Shown one piece after another: positions 50,834 to 59,170 of a stretch of DNA of 59,170 bases (position 1 is the stretch's first letter; each line of letters opens with the position of its first letter). Position numbers and translations under genes: made by a program. The stretch is from Lentisphaeria bacterium (GTDB lineage Bacteria; Verrucomicrobiota; Lentisphaeria; Victivallales; Victivallaceae). The notes under the pieces are model-generated. The model had not been told where the DNA came from, ran no database searches, and was given only the letters and a program-made list of their open reading frames with translations. Where the stretch lies: the NCBI GenBank assembly GCA_017457105.1, contig JAFTIA010000103.1, positions 1 to 59,170 of the forward strand, written 5' to 3'.

Positions 50834-52597
50834 TCATTGCAAATCAGCCTGCCGGGCCTGTGCCTGGATCCCCTTCAGGATCGGCGTGGCGGCACGGTCA
50901 AATTCTTTCACAGCACCTGCGCCGCGGAAAGGCAGAGGTGTCACAGCTTTCCAGTCCAGTTTATCCGGAAGCATCACACACCGGGCGATCTGGCGGCGCC
51001 CCATATCTTCATGGTGGATAGAAACAACCAATGCCACAAATTCCCCCTGCTTGGTCAGAACAAAATCGCCGGGCTCGGCCCGCAATTCACTGCCGGTCCC
51101 CCGTGCAGTATTCCGGATGTAAAAATAGTCTTTATCCATAGAGCAGCGTCCACCCAGCGTGGCAGATTCCTTCCCCAAAGCAGAACTCTTGAAAAGGTAG
51201 AGATCCTGCACACCCCGCTGTTTCAGTGCCGCCATGGTCAAAACTTTCAGCGGCTTCCGGGTGGGCATATTCACCTCCAGCAGAACCACCGGAGGAGCCT
51301 GCCGGAGAGAATACAAAGGTCCGGCAAGTTCTCTGGCGGCGCCGGGTCCATCTGCAGGCTGAACAGAGTAACTCAAAGAAGTCAGGTCGGAATAATCCGG
51401 CCGGGTACGGATATTGCCCGTCAGATTCAGCAAATCTCCGATAATACAGGTCCGGTCTCCCGCTTTTACCACAGGCAGATAATACGTCCCCTGCCGCTGC
51501 TGGGGGATCAGAAGACGGGTTTCCGCCATCTGCATATTCAGTTTGATCACGGCTTGCGAATACAATTTCTGCACATCACTCCGCAGCTTGGATTCCGCCG
51601 TGGACAGCATGGCCCGGGTGGCGGCCAGTTCGCCGGAAGCCTTTGCCAGAGCCCGGGCGTCCCGGGTGGATTTTTCTCTGGTTTTCGTAAGATCAGCACG
51701 GGTTTCCGAAAGATCGGAAACTGCATTTTTCAACATTTTCTGCACATTGGCAAGCTGCCGGCGGGCTTCGGTCAATTCCAGATCCCGGGCGGCAAGTTTT
51801 CTGGCAATGCGGTCCGAACGGGTCTGTGCCTCGGCCAATTCCTGCTCCGTGGCATTGAGTTTCCCCCGGGTATATGCCAGAGCAGACTCGGCCTCCCGCC
51901 GTTTTCCGGCCTGGGAAGTACGGGCAAGTTCCAATACCCGGATCTCATTACGGCTGCGCTGCAGATCCGCATTGCGGGCGGCGATCACCTCCCGGGATTT
52001 GGAAAGAGCCACACTGGCTTCACTCAACTGTTTTTCCTTCTGCGCCTGCTGCTGTTTCAGAAGTTCAAGCTGGCCGCCACGGGAAGCGTGTTCTTCCCGC
52101 AAAGAGCGGTAAGTACGATCCAATTCCGCAAATTTCCTGACCTCTTCGGCATTCCGGCGGCGCAATTCCGCCAGAGCCCGCTCGGTTTCCTCCTTCTGCA
52201 AATGCAGACGATAACGCGTGGTGATCTCTTTTTCCAACTGCTTCTGCAAAGCATCCGGGGTCAACGCTCCGGTATCCCGGGCAGTGGAAACAGTTTTCCG
52301 TTCCAATGCTTCCGCACGGGCAGAAACTTCAGCAAGGCGGTCACTCAATTCCGCAAGCCGCCGCTGACGATCTCCGGTAAAGCCCTGCCGGTACTGTTCA
52401 TCCAGCAGGCTTTTCCGCAGTTTTTCCAGTTCCGCCTGTTCCCGGCGCATCTCCTGAAGCACCATTACAGCAGTCCGGTTATCCAGCGCGGCTCCACGGG
52501 TTCCGGCGGCAGTGCCGACAGAGTTCCCGCCGGTAAAGAGGGACAGCATCGCCGAAACGATGAAGTCACAAATAACAATAAGGATCGCTCTATTCAC
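50834..52597 (-). CDS. MotB-like N-terminal helix plus long coiled-coil protein
   Basis: 587 aa. The first 22 residues form one membrane helix with an aspartate near its start (D11 in VICDFIVSAMLSLF). This resembles the proton-channel helix of MotB (ADFMTAMMAFF type). Residues about 45-340 are an almost unbroken coiled coil with heptads (ELEKLRKSL, EETERALAELRRRN). Residues about 345-587 form a beta-rich globular domain (GTYYLPVVKAGDRTCIIG, GDFVLTKQGEFVALVV). No OmpA peptidoglycan-binding motif is seen. The ATG overlaps the stop of the MotA/TolQ-like gene (ATGA), and the kinase follows after 10 nt. The topology puts the coiled coil outside the cytoplasm. The role is unknown. Confidence 0.75.
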   Translation of the reverse strand: MNRAILIVICDFIVSAMLSLFTGGNSVGTAAGTRGAALDNRTAVMVLQEMRREQAELEKLRKSLLDEQYRQGFTGDRQRRLAELSDRLAEVSARAEALERKTVSTARDTGALTPDALQKQLEKEITTRYRLHLQKEETERALAELRRRNAEEVRKFAELDRTYRSLREEHASRGGQLELLKQQQAQKEKQLSEASVALSKSREVIAARNADLQRSRNEIRVLELARTSQAGKRREAESALAYTRGKLNATEQELAEAQTRSDRIARKLAARDLELTEARRQLANVQKMLKNAVSDLSETRADLTKTREKSTRDARALAKASGELAATRAMLSTAESKLRSDVQKLYSQAVIKLNMQMAETRLLIPQQRQGTYYLPVVKAGDRTCIIGDLLNLTGNIRTRPDYSDLTSLSYSVQPADGPGAARELAGPLYSLRQAPPVVLLEVNMPTRKPLKVLTMAALKQRGVQDLYLFKSSALGKESATLGGRCSMDKDYFYIRNTARGTGSELRAEPGDFVLTKQGEFVALVVSIHHEDMGRRQIARCVMLPDKLDWKAVTPLPFRGAGAVKEFDRAATPILKGIQAQARQADLQ

Positions 52598-53139
52598 TTT
52601 GCTTCTCCATCCAGTTCAGAGATCCATTTGCGGCGCAGGGGGTAATTCAGCAGCAGCCGGAGCGCAAGGCTGAAAATGATACCGATCAAAGTGGAGGAAT
52701 AAGCGATCAAACGGCTGCTGGTGGGGGAATAGGTCATCACCAGAAAACTGGACACCGTCCCGAAGAGCCCGATATACAACGGTACATCCAGAAAGATATC
52801 CGCATTTTCCAGAAGTTTCAGCCGGATCTTTACCGGTTCGGAAGATTTCCGCAAATTTCCAAGCACATGGGCGGCAACATACAAAGCAAAAATCTGCATC
52901 ATGGTCACCCCGGCAAAGAGGAACATGGAGATCCGTGCCATCAGGGTTTCCCGGTTGGCAATGGTGTTCGGATCATCGGGGGAAAGCTGCCCCAGAACCT
53001 GACTCCGGGAAGCCGGTCCATTAAACATCTGCCGCAAAAAATCATTACGGTCAAAGGCATAATCCAGTGCAAAGAAAATCGCCGCACACACAACGGCCAG
53101 CAGCACCAGCCCCAGAATAAATCCCACTTTCCGCTTCAT
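52594..53139 (-). CDS. MotA/TolQ/ExbB-like four-helix membrane protein
   Basis: 181 aa. Helices are near 6-30, 65-90, 115-132 and 143-168. Helix 3 (VPLYIGLFGTVSSFLVM) and helix 4 (LIAYSSTLIGIIFSLALRL) resemble the TolQ/ExbB/MotA core: GLxGTV and a helix with T and G after a loop. The C terminus is basic (LRRKWISEL). Together with the following MotB-like gene (ATGA overlap) it could form an ion-driven 5:2 stator-type complex. The start at 53139 follows GGAGG by 5 nt. Similarity is by eye only, and a short unrelated four-helix protein cannot be excluded. Confidence 0.6.
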   Translation of the reverse strand: MKRKVGFILGLVLLAVVCAAIFFALDYAFDRNDFLRQMFNGPASRSQVLGQLSPDDPNTIANRETLMARISMFLFAGVTMMQIFALYVAAHVLGNLRKSSEPVKIRLKLLENADIFLDVPLYIGLFGTVSSFLVMTYSPTSSRLIAYSSTLIGIIFSLALRLLLNYPLRRKWISELDGEAK

Positions 53140-53160
53140 TTCAACCTCCATTACTGTTGA

Positions 53161-53188
53161 TTTATACCATAAACAGACTTTAAGACAA
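53161..53188 (-). promoter_or_regulatory. Promoter of the stator-like/kinase/ychF operon
   Basis: On the minus strand, TTGTCT (53183-53188), a 16-nt spacer and TGG-TATAAA (53161-53166), an extended -10. It lies about 25 nt upstream of the four-helix gene. Confidence 0.65.
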
Positions 53189-53279
53189 CATTAATACATA
53201 AAGAATATAGCAGTTTTCAGCAGAATTGTCAAGTCGGGAAGAGCATCCGGGAAAAGTTTTAAAACAAGATATTTCGGAT

Positions 53280-53307
53280 TTGCAAATTATTCCATTTATG
53301 CTATATT
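53280..53307 (+). promoter_or_regulatory. Promoter of the marR-RND operon
   Basis: TTGCAA (53280-53285), a 16-nt spacer and TATATT (53302-53307) lie 42 nt upstream of the TTG start codon. They are divergent from the kinase-operon promoter. Confidence 0.6.
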
Positions 53308-53348
53308 ATCAGGAAATGCCTCCGGGCTCAAATATAAGGAGAATCGTT

Positions 53349-53840
53349 TTGAATCATTTGCCGGACAACCAGAAAAGCGGATTGTGGCAGATTCTGCTGC
53401 GTCTTTCCATGTTTTTAACGGACCGCAGCCATATGCGTCAGACTCAGGAAAGCAAAAATGTGCTTGAAAAACTGACGTATCGTCAACATCAGGTCATGCG
53501 GATGGTCTATTTGCTCACCCGTTCCCATCAGGAAGGTGTGCCGCTGAAAATGCTGGCGGAACAGTTGCAGCTTTCCCCCGGAACGGTTTCGGAAGCAGTG
53601 GAGAAACTGGTCCGTAAACAAATGCTGGACAGAACCATCTGCCCCACGGACCGCCGCAGTGTTCATATCCGGGTTTCGCAAGCCGGACAGGCCGCCATCG
53701 ATCTGGGAATCGAACAAATGCGGCAGGATGAAAAGATCCTGCTGGAACTTTTGACAGAAGAAGAAACGCAAACATTATTCCGGCTTCTGTCCAAGCTGGA
53801 AGAAAATATCCCGGACAAGATGCACAAGATCAGTGAGTGA
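53349..53840 (+). CDS. MarR-family transcriptional regulator
   Basis: 163 aa. Winged helix-turn-helix with KMLAEQLQLSPGTVSEAVEKLVRKQML and the wing CPTDRRSVHIRVSQAG. The start is the TTG at 53349, because AGGAG lies 7 nt upstream; upstream ATGs in the frame lack ribosome sites. It is first in the operon with the RND efflux genes, so it most likely controls them, and the ligand may be an efflux substrate. Confidence 0.9.
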   Translation: MNHLPDNQKSGLWQILLRLSMFLTDRSHMRQTQESKNVLEKLTYRQHQVMRMVYLLTRSHQEGVPLKMLAEQLQLSPGTVSEAVEKLVRKQMLDRTICPTDRRSVHIRVSQAGQAAIDLGIEQMRQDEKILLELLTEEETQTLFRLLSKLEENIPDKMHKISE

Positions 53841-53890
53841 TCAAACGCATTTTCAAGATATCAAAAACTCAAAATAATCAGGAGAGTAAA

Positions 53891-54988
53891 ATGAAATTCT
53901 ATGCCAATGGCTTACTGCTGCTTCTCGCAGCCGCGGTCATCGCCGCACCGCCCAAACAGCCCGCTATCAAAGTTCTGACGGAAACAGTCAAAACTTCTCC
54001 CTACACGGAAGTCCGCCGGTATGTGGGACATGTGACCGCTTACAAATCTGTATCCTTCCCCGCCCGTGTTTCCGGGATTCTGCAGAAGATCCACTTTGTG
54101 GAAGGGGATATGGTCCAGAAAGGTCAGCTCCTTTTTGAGATCGAAGATGTAACGTACCGCGCCAAGGCCGAACAGGCCGCTGCCCAGTTGAAACAAGCGG
54201 AAGCCCAGTTGGAATACGCCAAAACAGACTATGTGCGCCAGAAAGACCTGCGTGCCACCAAGGCTGTTTCACAGGCGGTTTATGAAGAAGCACTCCGCAC
54301 GCTCCGCACTGCAGAAGCCAGCCTTGCCAACGCCAAAGCGGTGAAACTGGATGCGGACAACACCCTCTCCTACTGCAAAATCTATGCACCTTTCACCGGC
54401 TTGATCGGGAAAGCAGCCTACTCCACCGGCAACTATGTCACGCCCTCCAGCAAAGCTCTGGCGGACATGGTTCAGCTCTCCCCCATTTATGTCTGCTTCG
54501 CCCTGAGTGAACGGGATTATCTGGATATGTTCGGCGACTACAAGACCATGCAGAAAGATGCCCGGGTCCGTTACCGCCTTGCAGACGGAAAGGAATATGA
54601 CAAAGAAGGTTTTATCCGTCTGATGGACAACCGGGTGGATTCCTCCACCGGCACCATCACTGCATGGAGCGTGGTGGAAAACCCCAAGATCCAGCTGATC
54701 CCCGGCGGTTTTTCCACGGCTCTGCTTTCCAACAAAAATGCGCCGTCCCTGATCTCTGTCAAGCTTTCCGCCGTCATGGCCAACAACAAGGGGAACTATG
54801 TGTACGTTCTGGACAAAGATAACAAGATCCAGCTCCGTTATGTGAAGCTGGCCAATGTGGTCAATGGCCGTCAGTTCATCTTCTCCGGGCTGAACGAAGG
54901 TGAAACCGTGGTAACGGACGGCACCAACCGTGTCCGGCCCGGCGATACTGCCATGCCGATGGTCATCGGCAGCAAGTCGCAGAAATAA
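53891..54988 (+). CDS. RND efflux membrane fusion protein
   Basis: 365 aa. A signal peptide (1-18) ends in IAAP. It is followed by the barrel-sandwich hybrid (GILQKIHFVEGDMVQKGQLLFEIED), a helical hairpin (about 85-150, AAAQLKQAEAQLEYAKTDY), the second lipoyl half (YAPFTGLIGKAAYSTGNYV) and the beta-barrel domain. It links the inner-membrane pump to an outer-membrane channel in the periplasm. Cys is absent at the signal end, so this is not a lipoprotein, unlike AcrA. It lies 50 nt after marR and 15 nt before the pump gene. Confidence 0.93.
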   Translation: MKFYANGLLLLLAAAVIAAPPKQPAIKVLTETVKTSPYTEVRRYVGHVTAYKSVSFPARVSGILQKIHFVEGDMVQKGQLLFEIEDVTYRAKAEQAAAQLKQAEAQLEYAKTDYVRQKDLRATKAVSQAVYEEALRTLRTAEASLANAKAVKLDADNTLSYCKIYAPFTGLIGKAAYSTGNYVTPSSKALADMVQLSPIYVCFALSERDYLDMFGDYKTMQKDARVRYRLADGKEYDKEGFIRLMDNRVDSSTGTITAWSVVENPKIQLIPGGFSTALLSNKNAPSLISVKLSAVMANNKGNYVYVLDKDNKIQLRYVKLANVVNGRQFIFSGLNEGETVVTDGTNRVRPGDTAMPMVIGSKSQK

Positions 54989-55003
54989 GGAGTTGTCCGG
55001 CTT

Positions 55004-58000
55004 ATGTTGATCTCCAAAGTATTTATTGATCGTCCGAAACTGTCCTTTGTGATCTCCATTGTGACAGTTCTGGGCGGGCTGCTCTGTTACAAAACCCTGC
55101 CGGTGGCGGAATATCCGGAAGTGGCACCGCCGCAGGTGCAGGTTTCCGCCTCCTATCCCGGCGCAAGTGCTCAAGTCATCACGGAAACGGTTGCTTCTGT
55201 TCTGGAAGATCAGATCAACAACGTGGAAGATGTGCTTTACTTCACCAGTAAGTCGGATAACAGCGGGAACTACAGTCTTGCCATCACCTTCAAGTCCGGG
55301 ATCAATACGGACATTGCCCAGGTAAACGTGCAGAACGCCGTCAGTCTGGCGGAACCCCTGCTCCCCGCAGATGTGAAAAACTACGGGGTATCCGTCCGTA
55401 AACGTTCCAGCGACATCCTCGGGATGTATGTGTTCCTCTCGGACAATCCCCGGATCTCCGCACTGGAATTGAACAACTTTGTGCGTATGCGTGTCCGCGA
55501 CCAGCTCTCCCGTATCGACGGGGTCAGCGAAGCCATGATCTTCGGCACGCACAATTACAGTATGCGCGTGTGGCTGGATACCTTCCGTCTTTCCAGTTTG
55601 AATCTGAAAGCAGAAGACGTTGTCAATGCGATCAAGAGTCAGAATATTCAGGCTGCAGCCGGTTCCGTTGGTTCGGAAGGCAGTAATGACTACATGCAGC
55701 TGAAAATCAATACCCTGGGCCGACTGGTCACACCGGAGGAATTCGGCGATATTGTAGTCAAGATCGGTGAAAACGGCAGCTTGACCAAACTCCGTGACAT
55801 TGCCCGTGTTGAACTGGGCAGTGAACAGTATGCCGGGAACAGCCGTTTCAACGGCCGCCCCTCCGTGGCACTGGCCCTCTACCGCAGTGACGATGCCAAT
55901 GCACTCGACGTGCTGAATGCCGCCAATAAGCGCATGAAAGAACTGGAATCCAGCTTCCCGGAAGGGATCTCCTGGAAACTGGGGTATGACCCCACCGATT
56001 ACATCCGTACCACTATGGATGAAATCAAGTGGACCTTGATCCTGACGCTGGTACTGGTGGTCTTCATTACCTATGTATTCCTCCAGAACTGGCGGGCGAC
56101 GCTGATCCCCACCATTGCCATTCCGGTATCTTTGGTCGGTACCTTCATCTTCCTGAAAGCCTTTGGGTTCAGCATCAACGTCCTGACCATGTTCGGTCTG
56201 ATCCTTGTGATCGGGTCACTGGTGGACGATGCCATCGTCGTTGTGGAAAACTGCGTCCGCATTCTGGATGAAGAAAAGCTCTCTCCCAGAGAAGCGGCTA
56301 TCAAAAGTATGGAACAGATCACCGGGGCTATTATTGCCACCACACTGGTAACGATCGCTATTTACGCACCGATCGGGTTCTTCGGCGGGATGGTAGGGAC
56401 GATCTATCTCCAGTTCGCAGTATCCATGTGTATTGCCCTGATCTTCTCCACGATCAATGCGCTGACCCTGAGTCCGGCATTGTGCGCCCTGCTCCTGCGC
56501 CCCAGCGGGACACCCGGCAAAATTTTCAAGCCCTTCAACTGGGCCATGGAAAAAAGCTGTAACATCTATATCAAAGTCTGCCGTCTTCTGGTACGCAGAG
56601 TTCTGCTTACTGTGATCCTGTTCCTCGGGGTACTGGCGGGCAACTATTTCCTGTTCCAGCGCACGCCCTCCTCCTTCCTGCCGCAGGAAGACAAGGGGGC
56701 CATCCTCTGCGATATTGAACTTCCGGCAGGGGCCACCATCGCCCGTACGGATGAAGTTCTGGACAAGGCTTACGAAATCGCTAAAGACATGCCGGGGATC
56801 AAGGATCTGATCATGGTCAGCGGCTTCAGCTTCATCGGCGGCAACGGCGAAAACGTGGGCCTTGCCATCGCGGCGCTGGACAATTGGGACGACCGGAAAT
56901 CTCCGGAACTTTCCTGTACCGCTATCCATCGCAAACTGCTGCAGGAATTCTCCATGATCCCGGAAGCAAAGATCAATGCCTTCCTGCCGCCCGCCATCAT
57001 GGGTCTGGGGGTCACCGGTGGTGTAACATTCAAGTTTGAAGCTATTGCCGGCCAGACTCCGGAAGAATTGCAGAACGATCTCTTCCGTCTGCTGGGCGAA
57101 TTGAACGCCTCGCCCAAAACGCTTTACGCATTCAGTTCCTTCCGTGCGGATACCCCGCAGCTGTATCTGGATCTGGACCGCAGCAAGGCGGAGGCCATGA
57201 ATGTTCCCATCGGGCGGGTATTCACCACCCTTCAGAGCAAATTGGCAAGTACCTATGTCAATGACTTCAACCTTTCCGGCTACTCCTTCAAGGTAAAAGT
57301 ACAGTCCAATGCGGATGAACGCAGTACGGTCAACGATCTGGAACAGATCAATGTTCAGAACAACTCCGGCGGCATGGTACCTTTGAGCGCCCTTGCCCGG
57401 GTGCGTTACATCGTTGGGCCCCAGGCTCTGGAACGGTTCAACCTGACCATGTCCGCCCAGGTGAACGTGCAGGCGGCCCCCGGCGTTTCCAGCGGTGAAC
57501 TCATGCAGCTTATTGAATCGCTGATGGAGAAAAAATTCTATCCCCATTATGCCATTGACTGGGTGGATATGAGTTATCAGGAACGGAACAATGAAGGCAG
57601 CATCCTTTACCTGATGCTGCTGGCATTGACTTTCGGGTACCTCTTCCTTGTAGCGTTGTACGAAAGCTGGACGGTGCCGATCTCCGTGATCCTCTCCGTC
57701 ATGGTTGCCACGCTGGGCGGACTTCTGGGGCTGCTGATCTGGAATCTCCCCATGTCCATTTACGCCCAGCTGGGGTTGATCATGCTGGTGGGGCTTGCCA
57801 GTAAGAACGCCATTCTTATTGTGGAATTCTCCAAACAGGAACGGGAAAACGGTGTGGATATTGAAAATGCCAGTCTGAACGGGGCCCGTGCGCGTTATCG
57901 TGCCGTGCTGATGACAGCATGGAGTTTTATCGTGGGTGTGATCCCGCTGGTGTGGGCCACCGGTGCAGGTGCCGGCAGCCGGAAGGATATCGGGGTAACC

Positions 58001-58120
58001 ACTTTCTGCGGGATGCTGCTGGCGACCTTTATGGGGATCTGCTTCGTCCCGGCAATCTACTCCATTTTCCAGAGAATGCGTGAATTTGTTTCAAATAAAA
58101 TCAAAGGAAATAACAAATGA
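55004..58120 (+). CDS. RND efflux pump, HAE1 family
   Basis: 1038 aa, standard AcrB length with 12 predicted helices. The proton-relay residues are present: D408 and D409 in GSLVDDAIVVVEN (helix 4) and K934 in GLASKNAILIVEFSK (helix 10). Other features are the N-terminal FIDRPKLSFVISI and the porter-domain motif GASAQVITETV. It exports hydrophobic compounds with the fusion protein encoded just upstream. No TolC-type outer-membrane gene is in the window. The stop overlaps the next start (ATGA). Confidence 0.95.
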   Translation: MLISKVFIDRPKLSFVISIVTVLGGLLCYKTLPVAEYPEVAPPQVQVSASYPGASAQVITETVASVLEDQINNVEDVLYFTSKSDNSGNYSLAITFKSGINTDIAQVNVQNAVSLAEPLLPADVKNYGVSVRKRSSDILGMYVFLSDNPRISALELNNFVRMRVRDQLSRIDGVSEAMIFGTHNYSMRVWLDTFRLSSLNLKAEDVVNAIKSQNIQAAAGSVGSEGSNDYMQLKINTLGRLVTPEEFGDIVVKIGENGSLTKLRDIARVELGSEQYAGNSRFNGRPSVALALYRSDDANALDVLNAANKRMKELESSFPEGISWKLGYDPTDYIRTTMDEIKWTLILTLVLVVFITYVFLQNWRATLIPTIAIPVSLVGTFIFLKAFGFSINVLTMFGLILVIGSLVDDAIVVVENCVRILDEEKLSPREAAIKSMEQITGAIIATTLVTIAIYAPIGFFGGMVGTIYLQFAVSMCIALIFSTINALTLSPALCALLLRPSGTPGKIFKPFNWAMEKSCNIYIKVCRLLVRRVLLTVILFLGVLAGNYFLFQRTPSSFLPQEDKGAILCDIELPAGATIARTDEVLDKAYEIAKDMPGIKDLIMVSGFSFIGGNGENVGLAIAALDNWDDRKSPELSCTAIHRKLLQEFSMIPEAKINAFLPPAIMGLGVTGGVTFKFEAIAGQTPEELQNDLFRLLGELNASPKTLYAFSSFRADTPQLYLDLDRSKAEAMNVPIGRVFTTLQSKLASTYVNDFNLSGYSFKVKVQSNADERSTVNDLEQINVQNNSGGMVPLSALARVRYIVGPQALERFNLTMSAQVNVQAAPGVSSGELMQLIESLMEKKFYPHYAIDWVDMSYQERNNEGSILYLMLLALTFGYLFLVALYESWTVPISVILSVMVATLGGLLGLLIWNLPMSIYAQLGLIMLVGLASKNAILIVEFSKQERENGVDIENASLNGARARYRAVLMTAWSFIVGVIPLVWATGAGAGSRKDIGVTTFCGMLLATFMGICFVPAIYSIFQRMREFVSNKIKGNNK

Positions 58121-58911
58121 TCAAGAAATATGTACGTTTCCGCCAGAATGGGGAAGTGTGCTTCGGCGAAGTCCGCGGCACTGAAGTTGCTCTGATGAGC
58201 GGGTGTATTCTGGAAGGTACACTTGCCGAAACCGGCAAAACCGTCCGGCTGGACAGCATTACCGACTATCTGCCGCCCATGGATTTCCCCAACATCCTCT
58301 GCATCGGTGCCAACTATGTGGACCACTGCAAGGAATGTGTGGCAGAGCCGCCCAAGTATCCGCTGCTTTTTATTAAAAGCACCAACGCACTTGCCGCCCA
58401 TAATACGCCGGTGGCATTGCCCAAACTGTATCCCAACGAAGTGGACTACGAAGCGGAATTGGCTGTCATCATCGGCAAAAAAGCCAGTTATGTTTCCGAA
58501 GAAGATGCCATGGATTATGTTCTGGGATACAGCTGTGCCAACGACATCTCCGCCCGGGATGTTCAGCTGAAAATGAGTCACCAGTGGGCATTCGGCAAAT
58601 CTTTTGACAACTTTGCCCCCATCGGCCCCTATCTGGTGACCGGCATTGAAAATCCGGAAGAGCTCCATGTTCAGTTCCATCTGAATGGCGAACTCCTGCA
58701 GGATCAGCCGGTGGCGGATATGATTTTCCCGATCCGGCGGCTCATCGCCCATTTGTCTGCGGGCATGACCCTTTATCCCGGAACGGTCATCCTGACCGGC
58801 ACTCCTGCCGGGGTGGGCATGGCACGGGATCCCCAGCGTTTCCTGAAAGCCGGAGATGTGGCGGAAGTCACCATCGGCGAAGTGGGGACTCTGCGCAACA
58901 CCATCTGCTGA
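58117..58911 (+). CDS. Fumarylacetoacetate hydrolase family protein
   Basis: 264 aa. FAH-fold motifs are ILCIGANYVDHCKEC, PLLFIKSTNALA, NEVDYEAELAVIIGKKA, GYSCANDISARDVQ and ILTGTPAGVGMARDP. The acidic metal ligands E and D in EVDYEAELAV and NDISARD are intact. Family members hydrolyse or decarboxylate beta-diketo or 2-keto acids. The ATGA overlap with the RND pump gene shows strong coupling, which is an unusual partner. A strong terminator follows. Confidence 0.9.
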   Translation: MIKKYVRFRQNGEVCFGEVRGTEVALMSGCILEGTLAETGKTVRLDSITDYLPPMDFPNILCIGANYVDHCKECVAEPPKYPLLFIKSTNALAAHNTPVALPKLYPNEVDYEAELAVIIGKKASYVSEEDAMDYVLGYSCANDISARDVQLKMSHQWAFGKSFDNFAPIGPYLVTGIENPEELHVQFHLNGELLQDQPVADMIFPIRRLIAHLSAGMTLYPGTVILTGTPAGVGMARDPQRFLKAGDVAEVTIGEVGTLRNTIC

Positions 58912-58933
58912 CAAGGGTCGGCAAACGCGCTTC

Positions 58934-58973
58934 AAACATGTCCGGAAATCCCTTTTCCGGGCATGTTTTTTTT
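58934..58973 (+). terminator. Terminator of the marR-RND-FAH operon
   Basis: A 15-bp stem with one G-T pair (58934-58948 with 58954-58968) around a 5-nt loop, followed by a T-run. Confidence 0.92.
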
Positions 58974-58980
58974 AGAAAAA

Positions 58981-59170
58981 AGCTCTGTACTCAACATAGA
59001 CTGATATGATGGAGCGCAGACGATTTTTAATCGTCAAGCGACGGGTCAAGGGGCAACCGCCCCTTGCGGGGATTTTTAAGGGCGAGCAGCCCTTAAATGA
59101 TAAGCCCCGGCCCCCCGCTCCAATAAAAAATCAGCAAGCAATCAGCTTGCGATTTTTTCCGGGGCCTTAC
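58981..59170 (-). mobile_element. MITE-like structured repeat element, second copy, cut by the window end
   Basis: Read on the minus strand, this stretch repeats the second part of the element at 13128-13417, starting from GTAAGGCCCCGG (13229 there) and ending in the terminal inverted repeat GCTCTGTACTCAACATAGAC. It is in inverted orientation relative to the first copy. Most differences sit in hairpin loops or linkers, for example TTAAGGGC-TTCT versus TTAAGGGC-TGCT. It lies 8 nt beyond the terminator of the FAH gene. About 100 bp of the element should lie outside the window. Confidence 0.85.

Noticed and set aside
50822-52645. 607-codon plus-strand frame opposite the MotB-like coiled-coil gene
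   Set aside because: It is a shadow; the minus-strand product has regular heptads, a membrane helix and operon coupling.
48274-53139. Zorya-type phage defence system
   Set aside because: A MotA/MotB-like pair is suggestive, but ZorC/ZorD or ZorE, the OmpA-like domain and defence neighbours are all missing; the kinase and ychF context fit signalling better.

Overview
The window is chromosomal DNA of moderate GC content with dense gene packing. It most likely comes from an anaerobic, polysaccharide-degrading bacterium of the PVC group, and Lentisphaerota (Victivallis-like) is my best guess. This is inferred from gene content: a giant glycosaminoglycan-lyase-like protein, UxaE-type tagaturonate epimerase, repeated Gfo/Idh/MocA and sugar-isomerase genes, DWG-type Ser/Thr kinases fused to SUMF1 domains, AsmA-like envelope proteins and a minimal Tad set. 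There is no rRNA, tRNA, CRISPR array, transposase or phage gene.

Left arm (1-17.5 kb, all minus strand). A 9-bp iteron/hairpin array sits at the left edge. Two fused Bat proteins follow (VWA+TPR, then BatD+BatE). Next is an apparent operon trxB - glycerol-1-phosphate dehydrogenase-like - M55 D-aminopeptidase-like - 1687-aa lyase that joins a heparinase II/III-like half to a PL8-like half. A 290-bp element with terminal inverted repeats lies directly upstream of trxB. An IclR regulator then leads three coupled QueG/reductive-dehalogenase-like Fe-S proteins, and panD stands alone.

Middle (17.7-32.8 kb). A plus-strand cpaB-cpaF(FHA)-tadB-tadC operon continues by stop/start overlap into a polytopic membrane protein and a Nif3-family protein. 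After a glycerophosphodiesterase and a DUF1846 protein comes a minus-strand operon: a coiled-coil membrane protein, two tiny genes (a 41-aa membrane peptide and a 52-aa lipoprotein) and birA. A SirB1-like protein, a small membrane protein and uxaE follow.

Right arm (32.8-59.2 kb). A minus-strand envelope operon runs sugar isomerase - Gfo/Idh - ispE - OpgB-like transferase - conserved 146-aa protein - AsmA-like giant. Then come an MFS transporter, a GT2 glycosyltransferase, a Gfo/Idh-amidohydrolase pair, an NSS sodium symporter and ychF. Upstream of ychF lies an unusual trio: a four-helix MotA/TolQ-like protein, a MotB-like coiled-coil protein with a membrane aspartate, and a Ser/Thr kinase with an extracytoplasmic SUMF1-like domain. 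A marR-RND efflux-FAH hydrolase operon closes the window, followed by a second, inverted copy of the 290-bp element that is cut by the window end.

The observations most worth following are the PL fusion enzyme, the kinase/stator-like trio, and the structured inverted-repeat element whose copies differ mainly in loops and linkers.
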